DNA from: Wohlfahrtiimonas larvae
GTDB taxonomy: Bacteria > Pseudomonadota > Gammaproteobacteria > Cardiobacteriales > Wohlfahrtiimonadaceae
NCBI RefSeq assembly: GCF_039543665.1
Contig: NZ_BAABKE010000002.1
Location: 1 to 64,000 of the forward strand
Length of the DNA stretch: 64,000 bases
Direction of reading: 5' to 3'
The notes beneath the pieces are model-generated. The model was not told the origin of the DNA. It was given only the letters and a program-made list of their open reading frames with translations, and made no database searches. Shown one piece after another: positions 42,930 to 52,404 of this stretch (position 1 is its first letter; every line of letters begins with the position of its first letter). A program made the translations under genes and the position numbers.

Positions 42930-43727
42930 TTAATCCATGCGTTTTTCGCGTTCTTCGTGTTCTTTTTTACCAATTTGCCAATAAGCACAAGCGTAGAACT
43001 CGCGTGATGTCCATTCTTTCTCTTTGCGTAAGTAATCACGTAATTTTTTCACAGTCGTAAATTCAGCTGTGATGTGAACAAAATGCGATGCAGGCATTAA
43101 ATCCACCATTGTTTTGGTTAAATCAAACAAATCGCTACCTGTTTCAGGGTGTGGGTTGATTAACCAATGCAAATCCAAATCAGCAGATGTTTGGTAATGA
43201 GCTGGCAATACATCTTCTTTTGTCATCACTTCTGTGATTACAGTTACCTTTGCATGGCTTGGCACTTGTGCAACCAAAGCTGATACCGCAGGAATGCCTG
43301 TCATATCTGTCACAAATAGATAATGATCCGCTTCTGTTAACACATCACGATGATTCAATTTCATTGCTAAACCGATTTCATCATTCTCTTTAGCATTCAT
43401 TGCCCATTGGCAAGCGATCGAATCGCCTTCGTGAACTGCAAAATCCACCACTAATTCTTTAGCATCAAGATCAATATCACGGTGCGTATAAGTGCGCACA
43501 ACTGGGCGATTGGCTTCGTTTTCAATATCCCATTTACGAGTTTCTTCATTGTAAACAGGCATTTCTACAGTTGCATTGCCTTGTGGCGGAATGAACAATT
43601 TATTGTTTACGCCCAAAGATACATCTTTATAATGTTCAATGTCATCGCATTTCAATACAATGCGAAGATAATTTGGTGTTAAGAATTCTTTGCGAGCCAC
43701 TCGCACAACAGTTCTATGAACTTGCAT
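42930..43727 (-). CDS. Siderophore-interacting (FAD-binding ferric reductase) protein
   Basis: A 265-residue SIP-family reductase related to ViuB/YqjH. The FAD-binding motif is R-T-Y-T-H-R, followed by the H-E-G-D-S-I-A-C-Q-W-A segment and the NAD(P)H part L-F-V-T-D-M-T-G-I-P-A. The C-terminal W-T-S-R-E-F-Y-A-C-A-Y-W is family-typical. It releases iron from ferric siderophores in the cytoplasm. A divergent AraC gene and a candidate Fur site lie upstream. Confidence 0.92.
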   Translation of the reverse strand: MQVHRTVVRVARKEFLTPNYLRIVLKCDDIEHYKDVSLGVNNKLFIPPQGNATVEMPVYNEETRKWDIENEANRPVVRTYTHRDIDLDAKELVVDFAVHEGDSIACQWAMNAKENDEIGLAMKLNHRDVLTEADHYLFVTDMTGIPAVSALVAQVPSHAKVTVITEVMTKEDVLPAHYQTSADLDLHWLINPHPETGSDLFDLTKTMVDLMPASHFVHITAEFTTVKKLRDYLRKEKEWTSREFYACAYWQIGKKEHEEREKRMD

Positions 43728-43749
43728 TATGTATTCTCCCTTTTAAATG

Positions 43750-43800
43750 TGATGATATCTTGCTGTATATCATTACTAAATGCAAATGATAATTACTGTG
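43750..43800. promoter_or_regulatory. Divergent control region: inverted repeat and candidate Fur box
   Basis: TGATGATAT (43750-43758) and ATATCATTA (43767-43775) form an inverted repeat with one mismatch and an 8-bp spacer. The 19 bp at 43782-43800, with ATGATAAT in the centre, match the E. coli Fur consensus at about 13 positions. Either element could control the AraC and SIP genes. Confidence 0.45.
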
Positions 43801-43868
43801 ATTTGTGGGAGATGGCTTGATAAAAGGGTGAGTTGTGATTAAATCATCAAAAATTACAGGACAATATA

Positions 43869-44663
43869 ATGGCATGGATAGAAGCGGATGCAATCTTTGA
43901 TCCCGATACAATGGCGATGCCCATCATTGGGATTTCATCTGAATTGGTGAAGCATAACTCTGGTGAACACCAGCATAATAAAGGGCAATTACTCTTTGCA
44001 CAGCAGGGCAGTATGCGTGTTGTGATTGATCAAAAGCTCTCTGTCATTCCACCACAAAAAGTTGTGTGGTTGCCACCGAATCAACCACATTGCGTATTTT
44101 TTACAGAAGTTGTGGGTTATCGTTCTATTTATATCGATACTGAGGTTTTTCCTCATTTGCCAAAAGAACCTGCAACATGGAGCTGTTCACCATTACTAAA
44201 ATGTATCCTAGAGGAGATCGCACAATCAGATTGGGCAATGGATTGGCAATTACCATCTCGTGGTGCACATTGGTTATTAGTTTTGTGGGATGAGCTGAAA
44301 TTAGCTGATCGTGAAGAGCATTATTTAGAGTTGCCGAAAGATTATCGTCTTCAGAAATTTGATCTATTAACTTATGCGCCGCCATTGTCAGAATTAGCTA
44401 AACACATTGGCGCCAGTGAACGAACCATTACGCGCATATTTTTGAAGGAAACAGGCTTAAATTATCAATCATGGCGACAGCAATGGCGACTGTTCAGAGC
44501 CATAGAATTACTGAGTGAGCAGAGAAGTATGATGGACATCGCATTAGCATTAGGCTTCGCCAATGATAGTGCCTTTTCCACCTTTTTTAAAAATATGACA
44601 GGATCATCACCCACTAACTATTCATCAGTTGATAAGAGTCAAACAGAGCAAGAATATAGATAA
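43869..44663 (+). CDS. AraC-family regulator with cupin sensor domain
   Basis: A 264-residue regulator. The N-terminal cupin (about 20-110) has H-Q-H-N-K-G-Q-L-L-F and W-L-P-P-N-Q-P-H. The C-terminal two-HTH domain contains L-A-K-H-I-G-A-S-E-R-T-I-T-R and the second-helix signature D-I-A-L-A-L-G-F-A-N-D-S-A-F. This is the NimR/YdeC-like layout. Divergent orientation to the SIP gene implies control of that iron gene or of itself. The inducer is unknown. Confidence 0.88.
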   Translation: MAWIEADAIFDPDTMAMPIIGISSELVKHNSGEHQHNKGQLLFAQQGSMRVVIDQKLSVIPPQKVVWLPPNQPHCVFFTEVVGYRSIYIDTEVFPHLPKEPATWSCSPLLKCILEEIAQSDWAMDWQLPSRGAHWLLVLWDELKLADREEHYLELPKDYRLQKFDLLTYAPPLSELAKHIGASERTITRIFLKETGLNYQSWRQQWRLFRAIELLSEQRSMMDIALALGFANDSAFSTFFKNMTGSSPTNYSSVDKSQTEQEYR

Positions 44664-44715
44664 GAATATTCTCATCTTGTAAATGTGAGTGAGGATTCAT
44701 ATTGGCTATGTTTGC

Positions 44716-44731
44716 TGTGATTTCAATCACT
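44716..44731. promoter_or_regulatory. CRP/FNR-family operator upstream of nrdD
   Basis: TGTGA-TTTCAA-TCACT matches the CRP consensus at nine of ten defined positions and also fits the FNR core TGAT-N4-ATCA. In front of an oxygen-sensitive reductase an FNR/Anr role is more likely. It lies about 105-120 bp before the nrdD start. Confidence 0.55.
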
Positions 44732-44834
44732 TTTATGATTAATGTGCTAACATTTTTTGACTGTTTTTTATGAATGGGTTTCCTATCATGTTGTTCTATT
44801 CCTTTCTGTCAATTTAAGTTTTGGAGAGAACAAG

Positions 44835-46952
44835 ATGACGGTTGTAATAAAACGTGATGGCTGCCAAATGCCATTTGATCAACAACGAATTTACGATGCA
44901 ATATACAAATCAGCGATAGCTTCCAATGTGAGCGATGAAGCTTATTGCCAACATGCTACGCAATTAGTGACAAAAGCAGTAACAGATCAGCAAACGATCG
45001 CGATAGAAAAAATACAAAATGCGGTTGAAAATGCTTTGATGTCTGGCCCCTATAAAGAGATGGCGCGCTGTTATATTGAATATCGCCATGATCGCGATAA
45101 AATCCGCGAGCAAAAGAGCAGATTAAACCAAGACATTAAAGGCTTAGTGGATCAAACCAATGCGGCGATTCTCAATGAAAATGCCAATAAAGATAGTAAA
45201 GTAATTCCAACGCAACGTGATTTGTTGGCTGGGATTATTACAAAGCATTATGCTATTCGTTATATGTTGCCAAAAGAAGTGAGCCTTGCCCATGAGCGAG
45301 GGGAAATTCATTATCATGATTTGGATTATGCGCCATTTTTCCCAATGTTTAACTGCATGTTGGTGGATTTAGAAGGAATGCTGAGCCAAGGTTTTAAAAT
45401 GGGCAATGCGGAAATAGAGCAACCTAAATCCATCACAACTGCAACGGCTGTGACTGCTCAAATCATCGCACAAGTAGCAAGTCATATTTATGGTGGCACA
45501 ACCATTAATCGCATTGATGAAGTGCTTGCACCTTATGTGGCAATCAGCTACCAAAAGCATTTGAAAATTGCTAATGATTGGGGCATTCAAGATCGAGAAG
45601 CTTATGCCAAAGAGCGTATCGAGAAAGAATGCTACGATGCGTTTCAATCCTTAGAATATGAAGTGAATACATTGCATACAGCCAATGGGCAAACGCCCTT
45701 TGTCACATTTGGTTTTGGTTTAGGCACAAGTGAAGAATCACGATTAATTCAAAACTCTATTTTAAAAGTGCGAATGAAAGGCTTGGGTAAAAAGGCTAAA
45801 ACGGCGATTTTCCCAAAATTGGTTTTTGCGATTAAAGATGGGGTTAATCATAAAGCGGATGATCCCAATTATGATATTAAGCAGTTGGCAGTGGAATGCG
45901 CATCGAAACGAATGTACCCAGATATTCTGAATTACGAACAAGTGGTAAAAGTCACAGGTTCATTTAAAACCCCGATGGGCTGCCGAAGCTTTTTAAGTCG
46001 TTATGAAGAAAATGGTATTGAGCAGCACGAAGGCCGGAATAATTTGGGTGTAATCAGTTTGAATCTGCCTAGAATTGCAATTGAAGCCGCATATGATGAA
46101 GCGAAATTTTGGCGATTATTAGATCAGCGTTTGGATATTTGCAAGAAAGCACTGTTAACTCGCATTGCACGATTAGATACAGTCAAAGCACGTGTTGCCC
46201 CCATTTTGTATATGGAGGGTGCTTGTGGCGTGCGCTTAAAGGCAGATGATAGCATTGCACAGATTTTTAAAAATGGTAGAGCTTCTATTTCACTCGGTTA
46301 TATTGGTGTGCACGAAATGTTACAAGCTTTATATGGCACGGAAACTCATCCTTTTGATGATGCAATGAAGCAAGCGAAAGGAGTTGAAGTGATTCAATAT
46401 CTTCGTCAGAAAGTGGATGAGTGGAAAGTAGAAACAGGTTATGGATTCAGTTTATACAGTACGCCAAGTGAAAATTTATGTGATCGCTTTTGCCGATTGG
46501 ATGCAGCAGAATTTGGAGTAATTGATGGTGTCACGGATAAAGGTTATTACACAAATAGCTTCCATTTAGATGTAGAAAAAAGCGTGAATCCTTATGCAAA
46601 GATAGATTTTGAAGAAAAATATCCGCCTTTAGCTAACGGTGGTTTCATCTGCTATGGCGAATATCCTAATTTACAGCATAACTTAAAAGCGATTGAGGAT
46701 GTTTGGGATTATAGTTATTCGCGCGTGCCATATTACGGCACAAATACGCCAATAGATGAATGTTATGATTGTGGTTTTACGGGCGAATTTTCTTGTGAAA
46801 GCAAAGGCTTTACTTGTCCAAATTGTGGCAATTCTAATCCTGATCGTGTTTCAGTAACACGCCGTGTTTGTGGTTATTTGGGAAGCCCAGATGCAAGACC
46901 GTTTAATCACGGTAAACAAGAGGAAGTAAAGCGTAGAGTGAAGCATTTATAG
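44835..46952 (+). CDS. nrdD: Anaerobic ribonucleoside-triphosphate reductase
   Basis: A 705-residue glycyl-radical enzyme that makes dNTPs without oxygen. An N-terminal ATP-cone (V-V-I-K-R-D-G-C-Q-M-P-F) precedes the barrel. The C-terminus has a zinc site (C-Y-D-C-G and C-P-N-C-G) and the radical glycine G680 in R-V-C-G-Y-L-G, one off the E. coli position. The ATG at 44835 has GGAGAG upstream; a longer frame from 44757 adds a non-homologous tail. nrdG follows, and a CRP/FNR-type site lies upstream. Confidence 0.97.
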   Translation: MTVVIKRDGCQMPFDQQRIYDAIYKSAIASNVSDEAYCQHATQLVTKAVTDQQTIAIEKIQNAVENALMSGPYKEMARCYIEYRHDRDKIREQKSRLNQDIKGLVDQTNAAILNENANKDSKVIPTQRDLLAGIITKHYAIRYMLPKEVSLAHERGEIHYHDLDYAPFFPMFNCMLVDLEGMLSQGFKMGNAEIEQPKSITTATAVTAQIIAQVASHIYGGTTINRIDEVLAPYVAISYQKHLKIANDWGIQDREAYAKERIEKECYDAFQSLEYEVNTLHTANGQTPFVTFGFGLGTSEESRLIQNSILKVRMKGLGKKAKTAIFPKLVFAIKDGVNHKADDPNYDIKQLAVECASKRMYPDILNYEQVVKVTGSFKTPMGCRSFLSRYEENGIEQHEGRNNLGVISLNLPRIAIEAAYDEAKFWRLLDQRLDICKKALLTRIARLDTVKARVAPILYMEGACGVRLKADDSIAQIFKNGRASISLGYIGVHEMLQALYGTETHPFDDAMKQAKGVEVIQYLRQKVDEWKVETGYGFSLYSTPSENLCDRFCRLDAAEFGVIDGVTDKGYYTNSFHLDVEKSVNPYAKIDFEEKYPPLANGGFICYGEYPNLQHNLKAIEDVWDYSYSRVPYYGTNTPIDECYDCGFTGEFSCESKGFTCPNCGNSNPDRVSVTRRVCGYLGSPDARPFNHGKQEEVKRRVKHL

Positions 46953-46986
46953 TTTTTCATATATGAATTTATTTGAGTGATTAGCA

Positions 46987-47007
46987 ATCTTGCCGAACAG
47001 GCAAGAT
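46987..47007 (+). other. Intercistronic hairpin between nrdD and nrdG
   Basis: ATCTTGCC (46987-46994) pairs with GGCAAGAT (47000-47007) around a 5-nt loop. There is no T tract, so an effect on mRNA stability or relative expression is more likely than termination. Confidence 0.55.
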
Positions 47008-47027
47008 GTTATATGTGGGAAAATAAA

Positions 47028-47501
47028 ATGAATTATCATAAATATTACTCTGTGGATGTTGTGAATGGGCCGGGTACACGATGTACTTTATTTGTGTCTG
47101 GTTGTATTCATCAATGTAAAGGTTGCTATAACAAACGCACTTGGAAAGTTAATTCAGGCAAGCCTTATGATAAAGCTTTAGAAGATAAAATTATTCAAGA
47201 TTTACAAGATACAAAAATTAAGCGCCAAGGCTTATCTTTGTCAGGTGGCGATCCTTTATTGCCTGATAATTTGTCAGTGATCCTGAGATTATTGCAACGT
47301 GTGAAAAATGAATGCCCTAATAAAAATGTTTGGGTTTGGACAGGTTATCGATTACAAGATTTAACGGATGAGCAAAAAATGCTTTTGAGTTATATTGATG
47401 TATTGATCGATGGTCAATTTATAGAATCAGAAGCAGATAAAACACTCGTTTGGCGAGGTAGCCAAAATCAGATCATTCATTACTTAAAAAAATTAGAATA
47501 A
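47028..47501 (+). CDS. nrdG: Anaerobic ribonucleotide reductase activating protein (radical SAM)
   Basis: A 157-residue radical-SAM enzyme that installs the glycyl radical on NrdD. The iron-sulfur motif is C-I-H-Q-C-K-G-C (CxxxCxxC), and the SAM-binding S-G-G-D-P-L is intact. The ATG at 47028 matches the family length (E. coli 154) and has GGGA about 8 nt upstream; a longer frame from 46977 would run through the hairpin. Confidence 0.95.
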   Translation: MNYHKYYSVDVVNGPGTRCTLFVSGCIHQCKGCYNKRTWKVNSGKPYDKALEDKIIQDLQDTKIKRQGLSLSGGDPLLPDNLSVILRLLQRVKNECPNKNVWVWTGYRLQDLTDEQKMLLSYIDVLIDGQFIESEADKTLVWRGSQNQIIHYLKKLE

Positions 47502-47517
47502 TATCAAGGGGTTTCTT

Positions 47518-47784
47518 ATGAAAAAATTATTCACTACTTTGTTGTTATTATCTTTTGTATCGTTCTCATATGCGGATGCGATTCGCTGTGGTAATCGACT
47601 GGCTAAAACAGGTGATGCTAAAGCCTATGTAATTGAAGTGTGTGGGCAACCCATCAGTGAAGATTTAGTTTCTTGGGAAAATGATATTGCAGTCTATCAT
47701 TTGACTTATAAAGAAAATGGTAATTTAAAAGTGTTAATTTTTAAAGGTGGAATTTTAACTAGCATTATTGATGCTAAAAAATAG
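47518..47784 (+). CDS. Small secreted DUF2845-like protein
   Basis: An 88-residue protein with a clear signal peptide (K-K-L then a hydrophobic run, cleavage probably after S-Y-A near residue 19). The mature part has two cysteines, in I-R-C-G-N-R and V-C-G-Q-P, which match DUF2845 and could form a disulfide in the periplasm. An AAGGGG ribosome site precedes it. It lies 16 nt after nrdG and 10 nt before an SDR gene. Function is unknown. Confidence 0.75.
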   Translation: MKKLFTTLLLLSFVSFSYADAIRCGNRLAKTGDAKAYVIEVCGQPISEDLVSWENDIAVYHLTYKENGNLKVLIFKGGILTSIIDAKK

Positions 47785-47794
47785 AGGGTAAATT

Positions 47795-48538
47795 ATGAGC
47801 TTTGAAAACAAAGTTGTCATCATTACAGGTGGTGCCAGTGGCATTGGTTATGCAACAGTTGAGGCATTTTGCAAAGAAAGTGCAAAAGTTGTGATTGCTG
47901 ATTTACAAGACAATGGGCAAGCTGTGAGTGATGAATTCAATCGTAAAGGCTATCAAACGGTATTTTTCAAAATTGATGTGCGCAATGAAGAGGAAAATAA
48001 AGCATTAGTGCAATATGCGATTGATAAATTTGGTGGCTTGGATATTGTGTTTGCCAATGCTGGCATTGCAGCAGATGCACCAGTCGCACAATTAGCCATT
48101 GATGCATGGAAACGCACGATCGATATTAACTTAACAGCTGTTTATATATTGAATAAATTTGCGATTGAATATTGGTTAAAAGAAAATAAAAAGGGCATTA
48201 TTGTGAACTGTGGTTCTATTCATAGTTGGGTTGGCAAACATGGTGTGACAGCTTATGCCGCATCTAAAGGTGGCGTGAAGCTCTTAACACAAACATTGGC
48301 AATCGATTATGCATCTAAAGGTATTCGTGTGAATGCTGTGTGCCCAGGTTACATTGATACGCCATTACTTAAACATTTGGGTGATGAAGTGAAACAACAG
48401 CTCATTCAAGCACATCCGATTGGTAGATTGGGAAGGGCAGAAGAAGTTGCTAACGTTGTATTGTTCTTAGCAAGCGATGGCGCAAGCTTTGTGAATGGAA
48501 CTTCTGTGCTAGTTGATGGCGGGTATGTTGCTCAGTAA
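47795..48538 (+). CDS. Classical short-chain dehydrogenase/reductase
   Basis: A 247-residue Rossmann oxidoreductase with a complete catalytic set. The cofactor motif is T-G-G-A-S-G-I-G, N-A-G is conserved, the catalytic Ser is in C-G-S-I-H-S, and Y-A-A-S-K supplies Tyr and Lys. An acidic residue after strand 2 (V-I-A-D-L-Q) suggests NAD(H) preference. GAGGG precedes the start. The substrate is not evident. A strong terminator follows. Confidence 0.88.
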   Translation: MSFENKVVIITGGASGIGYATVEAFCKESAKVVIADLQDNGQAVSDEFNRKGYQTVFFKIDVRNEEENKALVQYAIDKFGGLDIVFANAGIAADAPVAQLAIDAWKRTIDINLTAVYILNKFAIEYWLKENKKGIIVNCGSIHSWVGKHGVTAYAASKGGVKLLTQTLAIDYASKGIRVNAVCPGYIDTPLLKHLGDEVKQQLIQAHPIGRLGRAEEVANVVLFLASDGASFVNGTSVLVDGGYVAQ

Positions 48539-48568
48539 TCAAACATAATATTTAAATAGAAGCATAAA

Positions 48569-48599
48569 AAAATCCCATGTAAAAAACATGGGATTTTTT
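48569..48599. terminator. Bidirectional terminator between the SDR gene and acnA
   Basis: AAAATCCCATGT (48569-48580) pairs with ACATGGGATTTT (48586-48597), with A and T tracts on either side between convergent genes. Confidence 0.88.
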
Positions 48600-48617
48600 G
48601 TGGCTAGCTAAAATTGA

Positions 48618-51305
48618 TTACTTAGCTGCTTTGCTTTTAGCGATCAAGTCACGCAATACATAGTGCAAGATACCGCCAGCTTTGAAGTAATCTACTTCGT
48701 TTAATGTATCGATACGGCACAATACAGTGAACTTAGTTTCTTTACCTGTTGCTGGGTTAGTTGCAACTACTTCGATATCTTGATGAGGTTTGATATCATC
48801 ATTGAACTCGATGTGGAAGCTTTCTGTGCCATCTAAACCTAATGATTCAGCATTGTCACCATTTTTGTATTGAAGTGCCAAGATGCCCATACCGATTAAG
48901 TTAGAGCGGTGAATACGCTCATAGCTTTCTGCGATTACAGCTTTAACACCTAACAAGTTAGGGCCTTTAGCTGCCCAGTCACGGCTTGAACCTGAACCAT
49001 ACTCTTTACCTGCTAAGATGATCAATGGTGTTTGATCTTCTTTATACTTCATAGCAGCGTCATAGATCGCCATTACTTCACCAGATGGTAAGTACTTAGT
49101 CAAACCACCTTCAATGCCAGGGATCATCTTGTTACGGATACGGATGTTTGCAAATGTACCGCGCATCATCACTTCATGATTACCACGACGAGAACCATAC
49201 GAGTTGAAATCTTCAGGTGCAACACCGTTTTCAATCAAGTAACGGCCTGCTGGAGAATCTTTCTTAATTGAACCTGCAGGTGAGATGTGATCCGTTGTGA
49301 TTGAGTCACCAAATACAGCCAATACACGTGCTTTATCAATTGCTTTCAAAGCTTGAATTGGTTGATCAATGTGCTCGAAGTAAGGAGGATGTTGAACGTA
49401 AGTAGATTTTTTATCCCAGTTATAGGTTTCGCTATCTGTTACAGCGATTGATTGCCATTGTTCATCGCCATCAAATACGCCTTCATAACCTTTTTGGAAC
49501 ATACCACTTGTGATCATCAATACTTCTTTAGCGATCTCTTCATTAGATGGCCAAATATCTTTCAAGAATACATCTTTGCCATTAGCATCTTGAGCGATAG
49601 GATCTTTTGTCAAATCAATGTTTGTAGAACCTGCAATCGCATATGCAACGACTAATGGTGGTGAAGCCAACCAGCTCGCACGGATTTGTGGGTGAATACG
49701 GCCTTCAAAGTTACGGTTACCAGACAATACGCCTGAAACAGTCATGTTGTTTTCATCAATTGCTTTTGCAACTTCAGGAATCAACGGACCAGAGTTACCA
49801 ATACACGCTGTACAACCATAACCTGTCAAGTAGAAGCCGATTGATTCAAGGTGCTTCATTAAGCCAGCTTTTTCCAAGTATTCACTTGCAACTTTAGATC
49901 CTGGTGCCAATGAAGTTTTAACCCATGGCTTACGTTTTAGACCTAATTCAACCGCTTTCTTAGCAACTAAACCAGCTGCCATCATTACGCTTGGGTTTGA
50001 TGTATTTGTACAAGATGTGATTGCTGCGAATACAACATCACCATGGCGTAGTTGTTCTGCTTTGCCATCTAAAGTGATGTTTACTGCTAAGTCAGGATTT
50101 TCAACGCCATCAGCGATGAATTTTTTGCTTGTTGCTGGTAAGTCAGCCAAGATTACGCGATCTTGTGGGCGACTTGGACCCGCAATACTTGTTTCAACTG
50201 TACCTAAATCCAATTCTAATACATCTGTAAATACCGGTTCATCACCAGCATTGCGCCATAAGCCTTGTGCTTTAGCATAAGCTTCTACGCGAGCAACTGT
50301 ATCATCAGAACGGCCTGTTAAACGCATGTAATCTAATGTAATATCATCGACAGGGAAGAAGCCAACAGTTGCACCATATTCTGGTGACATGTTAGAGATT
50401 GTTGCGCGGTCAGCCAATGGTAATTCTGCTAAGCCATCACCAAAGTACTCAACGAATTTACCTACAACGCCTTTTTTACGAAGCATTTGTGTAATTGTTA
50501 ATACTAAGTCTGTTGCTGTTACGTGGCTACGTAATTTACCTGTCAATTTGAAACCTACAACTTCAGGAATCAACATTGAAATTGGTTGGCCCAAGATTGC
50601 AGCTTCAGCTTCGATACCACCAACACCCCAACCTAAAACAGATAAACCGTTGACCATTGGTGTGTGTGAGTCTGTACCTACGCATGTATCTGGAATTACC
50701 CATTCTTTGCCATCAACTTTAGAAACCCAAGCTGTTTTTGCTAAAAACTCCAAGTTAACTTGGTGACAGATCCCTGTGCCAGGAGGTACTACGCTAAAGT
50801 TATCAAATGCTTTTTGGCCCCAACGTAAGAATGCATAACGCTCACCATTACGTTCCATTTCTAAATCAACGTTTGCAGTGAATGCTTGATTGTTACCGAA
50901 GTTATCGATCATTACTGAGTGGTCAATGACTAAATCAACAGGTGATAAAGGATTGATGTTTTCAGGGTTTTCACCTGCTTTGATCATAGCATCACGCATT
51001 GCAGCTAAATCTACAACTGCAGGAACGCCTGTAAAGTCTTGCATCAATACACGAGCAGGGCGATATTGAATTTCACGATCAGATTTGCGATCTTTTAACC
51101 AATCGCGAATAGCTTCGATGTCTTGTAAGTTAACAGTTTTGTTATCTTCATAACGAAGCAAGTTTTCTAAAAGTACCTTCATTGATTTAGGTAGCTTAGA
51201 AACATCCCCCAATGTTTCTGCCGCTTTAGGAATTGAATGATAAAGAAACTCTTTATCACCAACTTTCAGCGTTGCTTTGGATTGTAAACTGTCGATTTGA
51301 CTCAT
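48618..51305 (-). CDS. acnA: Aconitate hydratase A
   Basis: An 895-residue TCA-cycle enzyme interconverting citrate and isocitrate. The 4Fe-4S cysteines are in T-S-C-T-N-T-S and Y-G-C-T-A-C-I-G-N-S-G. Active-site segments D-S-H-T-P-M, N-S-Y-G-S-R-R-G-N-H-E-V and A-G-K-E-Y-G-S-G-S-S-R-D are present. Length matches E. coli AcnA (891). GGAGTG lies about 9 nt before the ATG. It is transcribed alone; the 299 bp upstream, shared with divergent ahpD, are AT-rich without a recognised operator. IRP1-like members also bind mRNA when they lose the cluster. Confidence 0.97.
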   Translation of the reverse strand: MSQIDSLQSKATLKVGDKEFLYHSIPKAAETLGDVSKLPKSMKVLLENLLRYEDNKTVNLQDIEAIRDWLKDRKSDREIQYRPARVLMQDFTGVPAVVDLAAMRDAMIKAGENPENINPLSPVDLVIDHSVMIDNFGNNQAFTANVDLEMERNGERYAFLRWGQKAFDNFSVVPPGTGICHQVNLEFLAKTAWVSKVDGKEWVIPDTCVGTDSHTPMVNGLSVLGWGVGGIEAEAAILGQPISMLIPEVVGFKLTGKLRSHVTATDLVLTITQMLRKKGVVGKFVEYFGDGLAELPLADRATISNMSPEYGATVGFFPVDDITLDYMRLTGRSDDTVARVEAYAKAQGLWRNAGDEPVFTDVLELDLGTVETSIAGPSRPQDRVILADLPATSKKFIADGVENPDLAVNITLDGKAEQLRHGDVVFAAITSCTNTSNPSVMMAAGLVAKKAVELGLKRKPWVKTSLAPGSKVASEYLEKAGLMKHLESIGFYLTGYGCTACIGNSGPLIPEVAKAIDENNMTVSGVLSGNRNFEGRIHPQIRASWLASPPLVVAYAIAGSTNIDLTKDPIAQDANGKDVFLKDIWPSNEEIAKEVLMITSGMFQKGYEGVFDGDEQWQSIAVTDSETYNWDKKSTYVQHPPYFEHIDQPIQALKAIDKARVLAVFGDSITTDHISPAGSIKKDSPAGRYLIENGVAPEDFNSYGSRRGNHEVMMRGTFANIRIRNKMIPGIEGGLTKYLPSGEVMAIYDAAMKYKEDQTPLIILAGKEYGSGSSRDWAAKGPNLLGVKAVIAESYERIHRSNLIGMGILALQYKNGDNAESLGLDGTESFHIEFNDDIKPHQDIEVVATNPATGKETKFTVLCRIDTLNEVDYFKAGGILHYVLRDLIAKSKAAK

Positions 51306-51604
51306 GCTCCACTCCTTGTTTAGTTAAACAATTACTAAAATTTATAAATCAGGCTTTGATTTAGATAACCTCAATAAACAATATGTTGTTAGAAAGTAAT
51401 TTTTTCAAGCCTTGAATAATCCCCGTTTATTATATGCAAAGAAGCTGTTAAGACAATCCTATTTGAGGTATTGTTGATATTTGAAGTTATTTATCATCTC
51501 GATCAAGATTATCAATATGACTTTTTCATAAAAGTTATTAATAATAGACACACTTTTTAGGAATTAGTCAGAAATACTATTTTTTTATAATTAAGGAGTT
51601 AAAA

Positions 51605-52126
51605 ATGTCAATTGATGCATTAAAAGCGATGTTACCAGATTATGCTAAGGATATGCGTTTGAACTTAAGCAATGTATTAAGTGAAGCAGGTTCAGAAGGC
51701 TTGACTGAAAAGCAAATTGCAGCAATTGCTGTAGCTGTTGCTTTGAGCACAAAGTCAAAAGTTTTAATTGAAAATATTGAAGCTTTTGCAGCCCCATTCT
51801 TAACCGAAGAAGAGATGAATGGCGCTAAAGTTGCTTTTAGTATTATGAGCATGAATAACATCTATTATCGCTTTGTTCATCTAACAAGCAATAAGGAATA
51901 TGCAACAATTCCAGCACGTTTACGTATGAACAGTATGGCCAATCCAGGCATTGATAAAGTAACATTTGAATTGGCTTCTATGGCTGTTTCAGCTGTGAAT
52001 GGTTGTGGTATGTGTATGGATTCACATGAGAAAAACTTACGTGATCATCAAGTAACAACTCAAGCAATCCAATCATCTGTACGTATTGCTGCGGTATTGT
52101 TCTCAGTGGGTTGCACATTGAACTAA
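51605..52126 (+). CDS. ahpD: AhpD-family alkylhydroperoxidase
   Basis: A 173-residue all-helical protein of the carboxymuconolactone decarboxylase superfamily. The redox site is G-C134-G-M-C137-M-D-S-H141, the CxxC...H proton-relay motif of AhpD. In mycobacteria AhpD reduces AhpC through lipoamide. No ahpC is adjacent here, so the electron acceptor is elsewhere or the enzyme acts alone. AAGGAG precedes the ATG. It is divergent from acnA. Confidence 0.92.
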   Translation: MSIDALKAMLPDYAKDMRLNLSNVLSEAGSEGLTEKQIAAIAVAVALSTKSKVLIENIEAFAAPFLTEEEMNGAKVAFSIMSMNNIYYRFVHLTSNKEYATIPARLRMNSMANPGIDKVTFELASMAVSAVNGCGMCMDSHEKNLRDHQVTTQAIQSSVRIAAVLFSVGCTLN

Positions 52127-52151
52127 GCAACCATGTTAGTTATGAGTATTA

Positions 52152-52176
52152 GAAAGCCTGCATCGCAGGCTTTTTT
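52152..52176 (+). terminator. Terminator after ahpD
   Basis: AAAGCCTGC (52152-52160) pairs with GCAGGCTTT (52164-52172) around ATC, followed by a T tract. Confidence 0.9.
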
Positions 52177-52298
52177 TAATGATCATGATTTAAATCTTTA
52201 CTGATTGTAGATATACATAAGATTTTTCTACATCAATATCTATAATATTTTGAGAATTTAGAATCTTGATGATTTAATTTAGATCAAAAGAAATATAA

Positions 52299-52331
52299 AA
52301 AAAGAGGTTAAATTTCCTCTTTTTTCTTTTA
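52299..52331. terminator. Second hairpin between ahpD and the YccS-like gene
   Basis: AAAAAGAGG (52299-52307) pairs with CCTCTTTTT (52316-52324), followed by more T on the plus strand and A-rich sequence usable for the minus-strand gene. Confidence 0.65.
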
Positions 52332-52404
52332 CTCAAGGCTTAAAATGATTGATTTTTATTCATTTGAATTTTATGAATCAAGATTTTATTGATGTGTATC
52401 ATTT

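Noticed and set aside
52181..52404. Possible small RNA between ahpD and the YccS-like gene
   Set aside because: Only terminator-type hairpins are visible and there is no convincing promoter.
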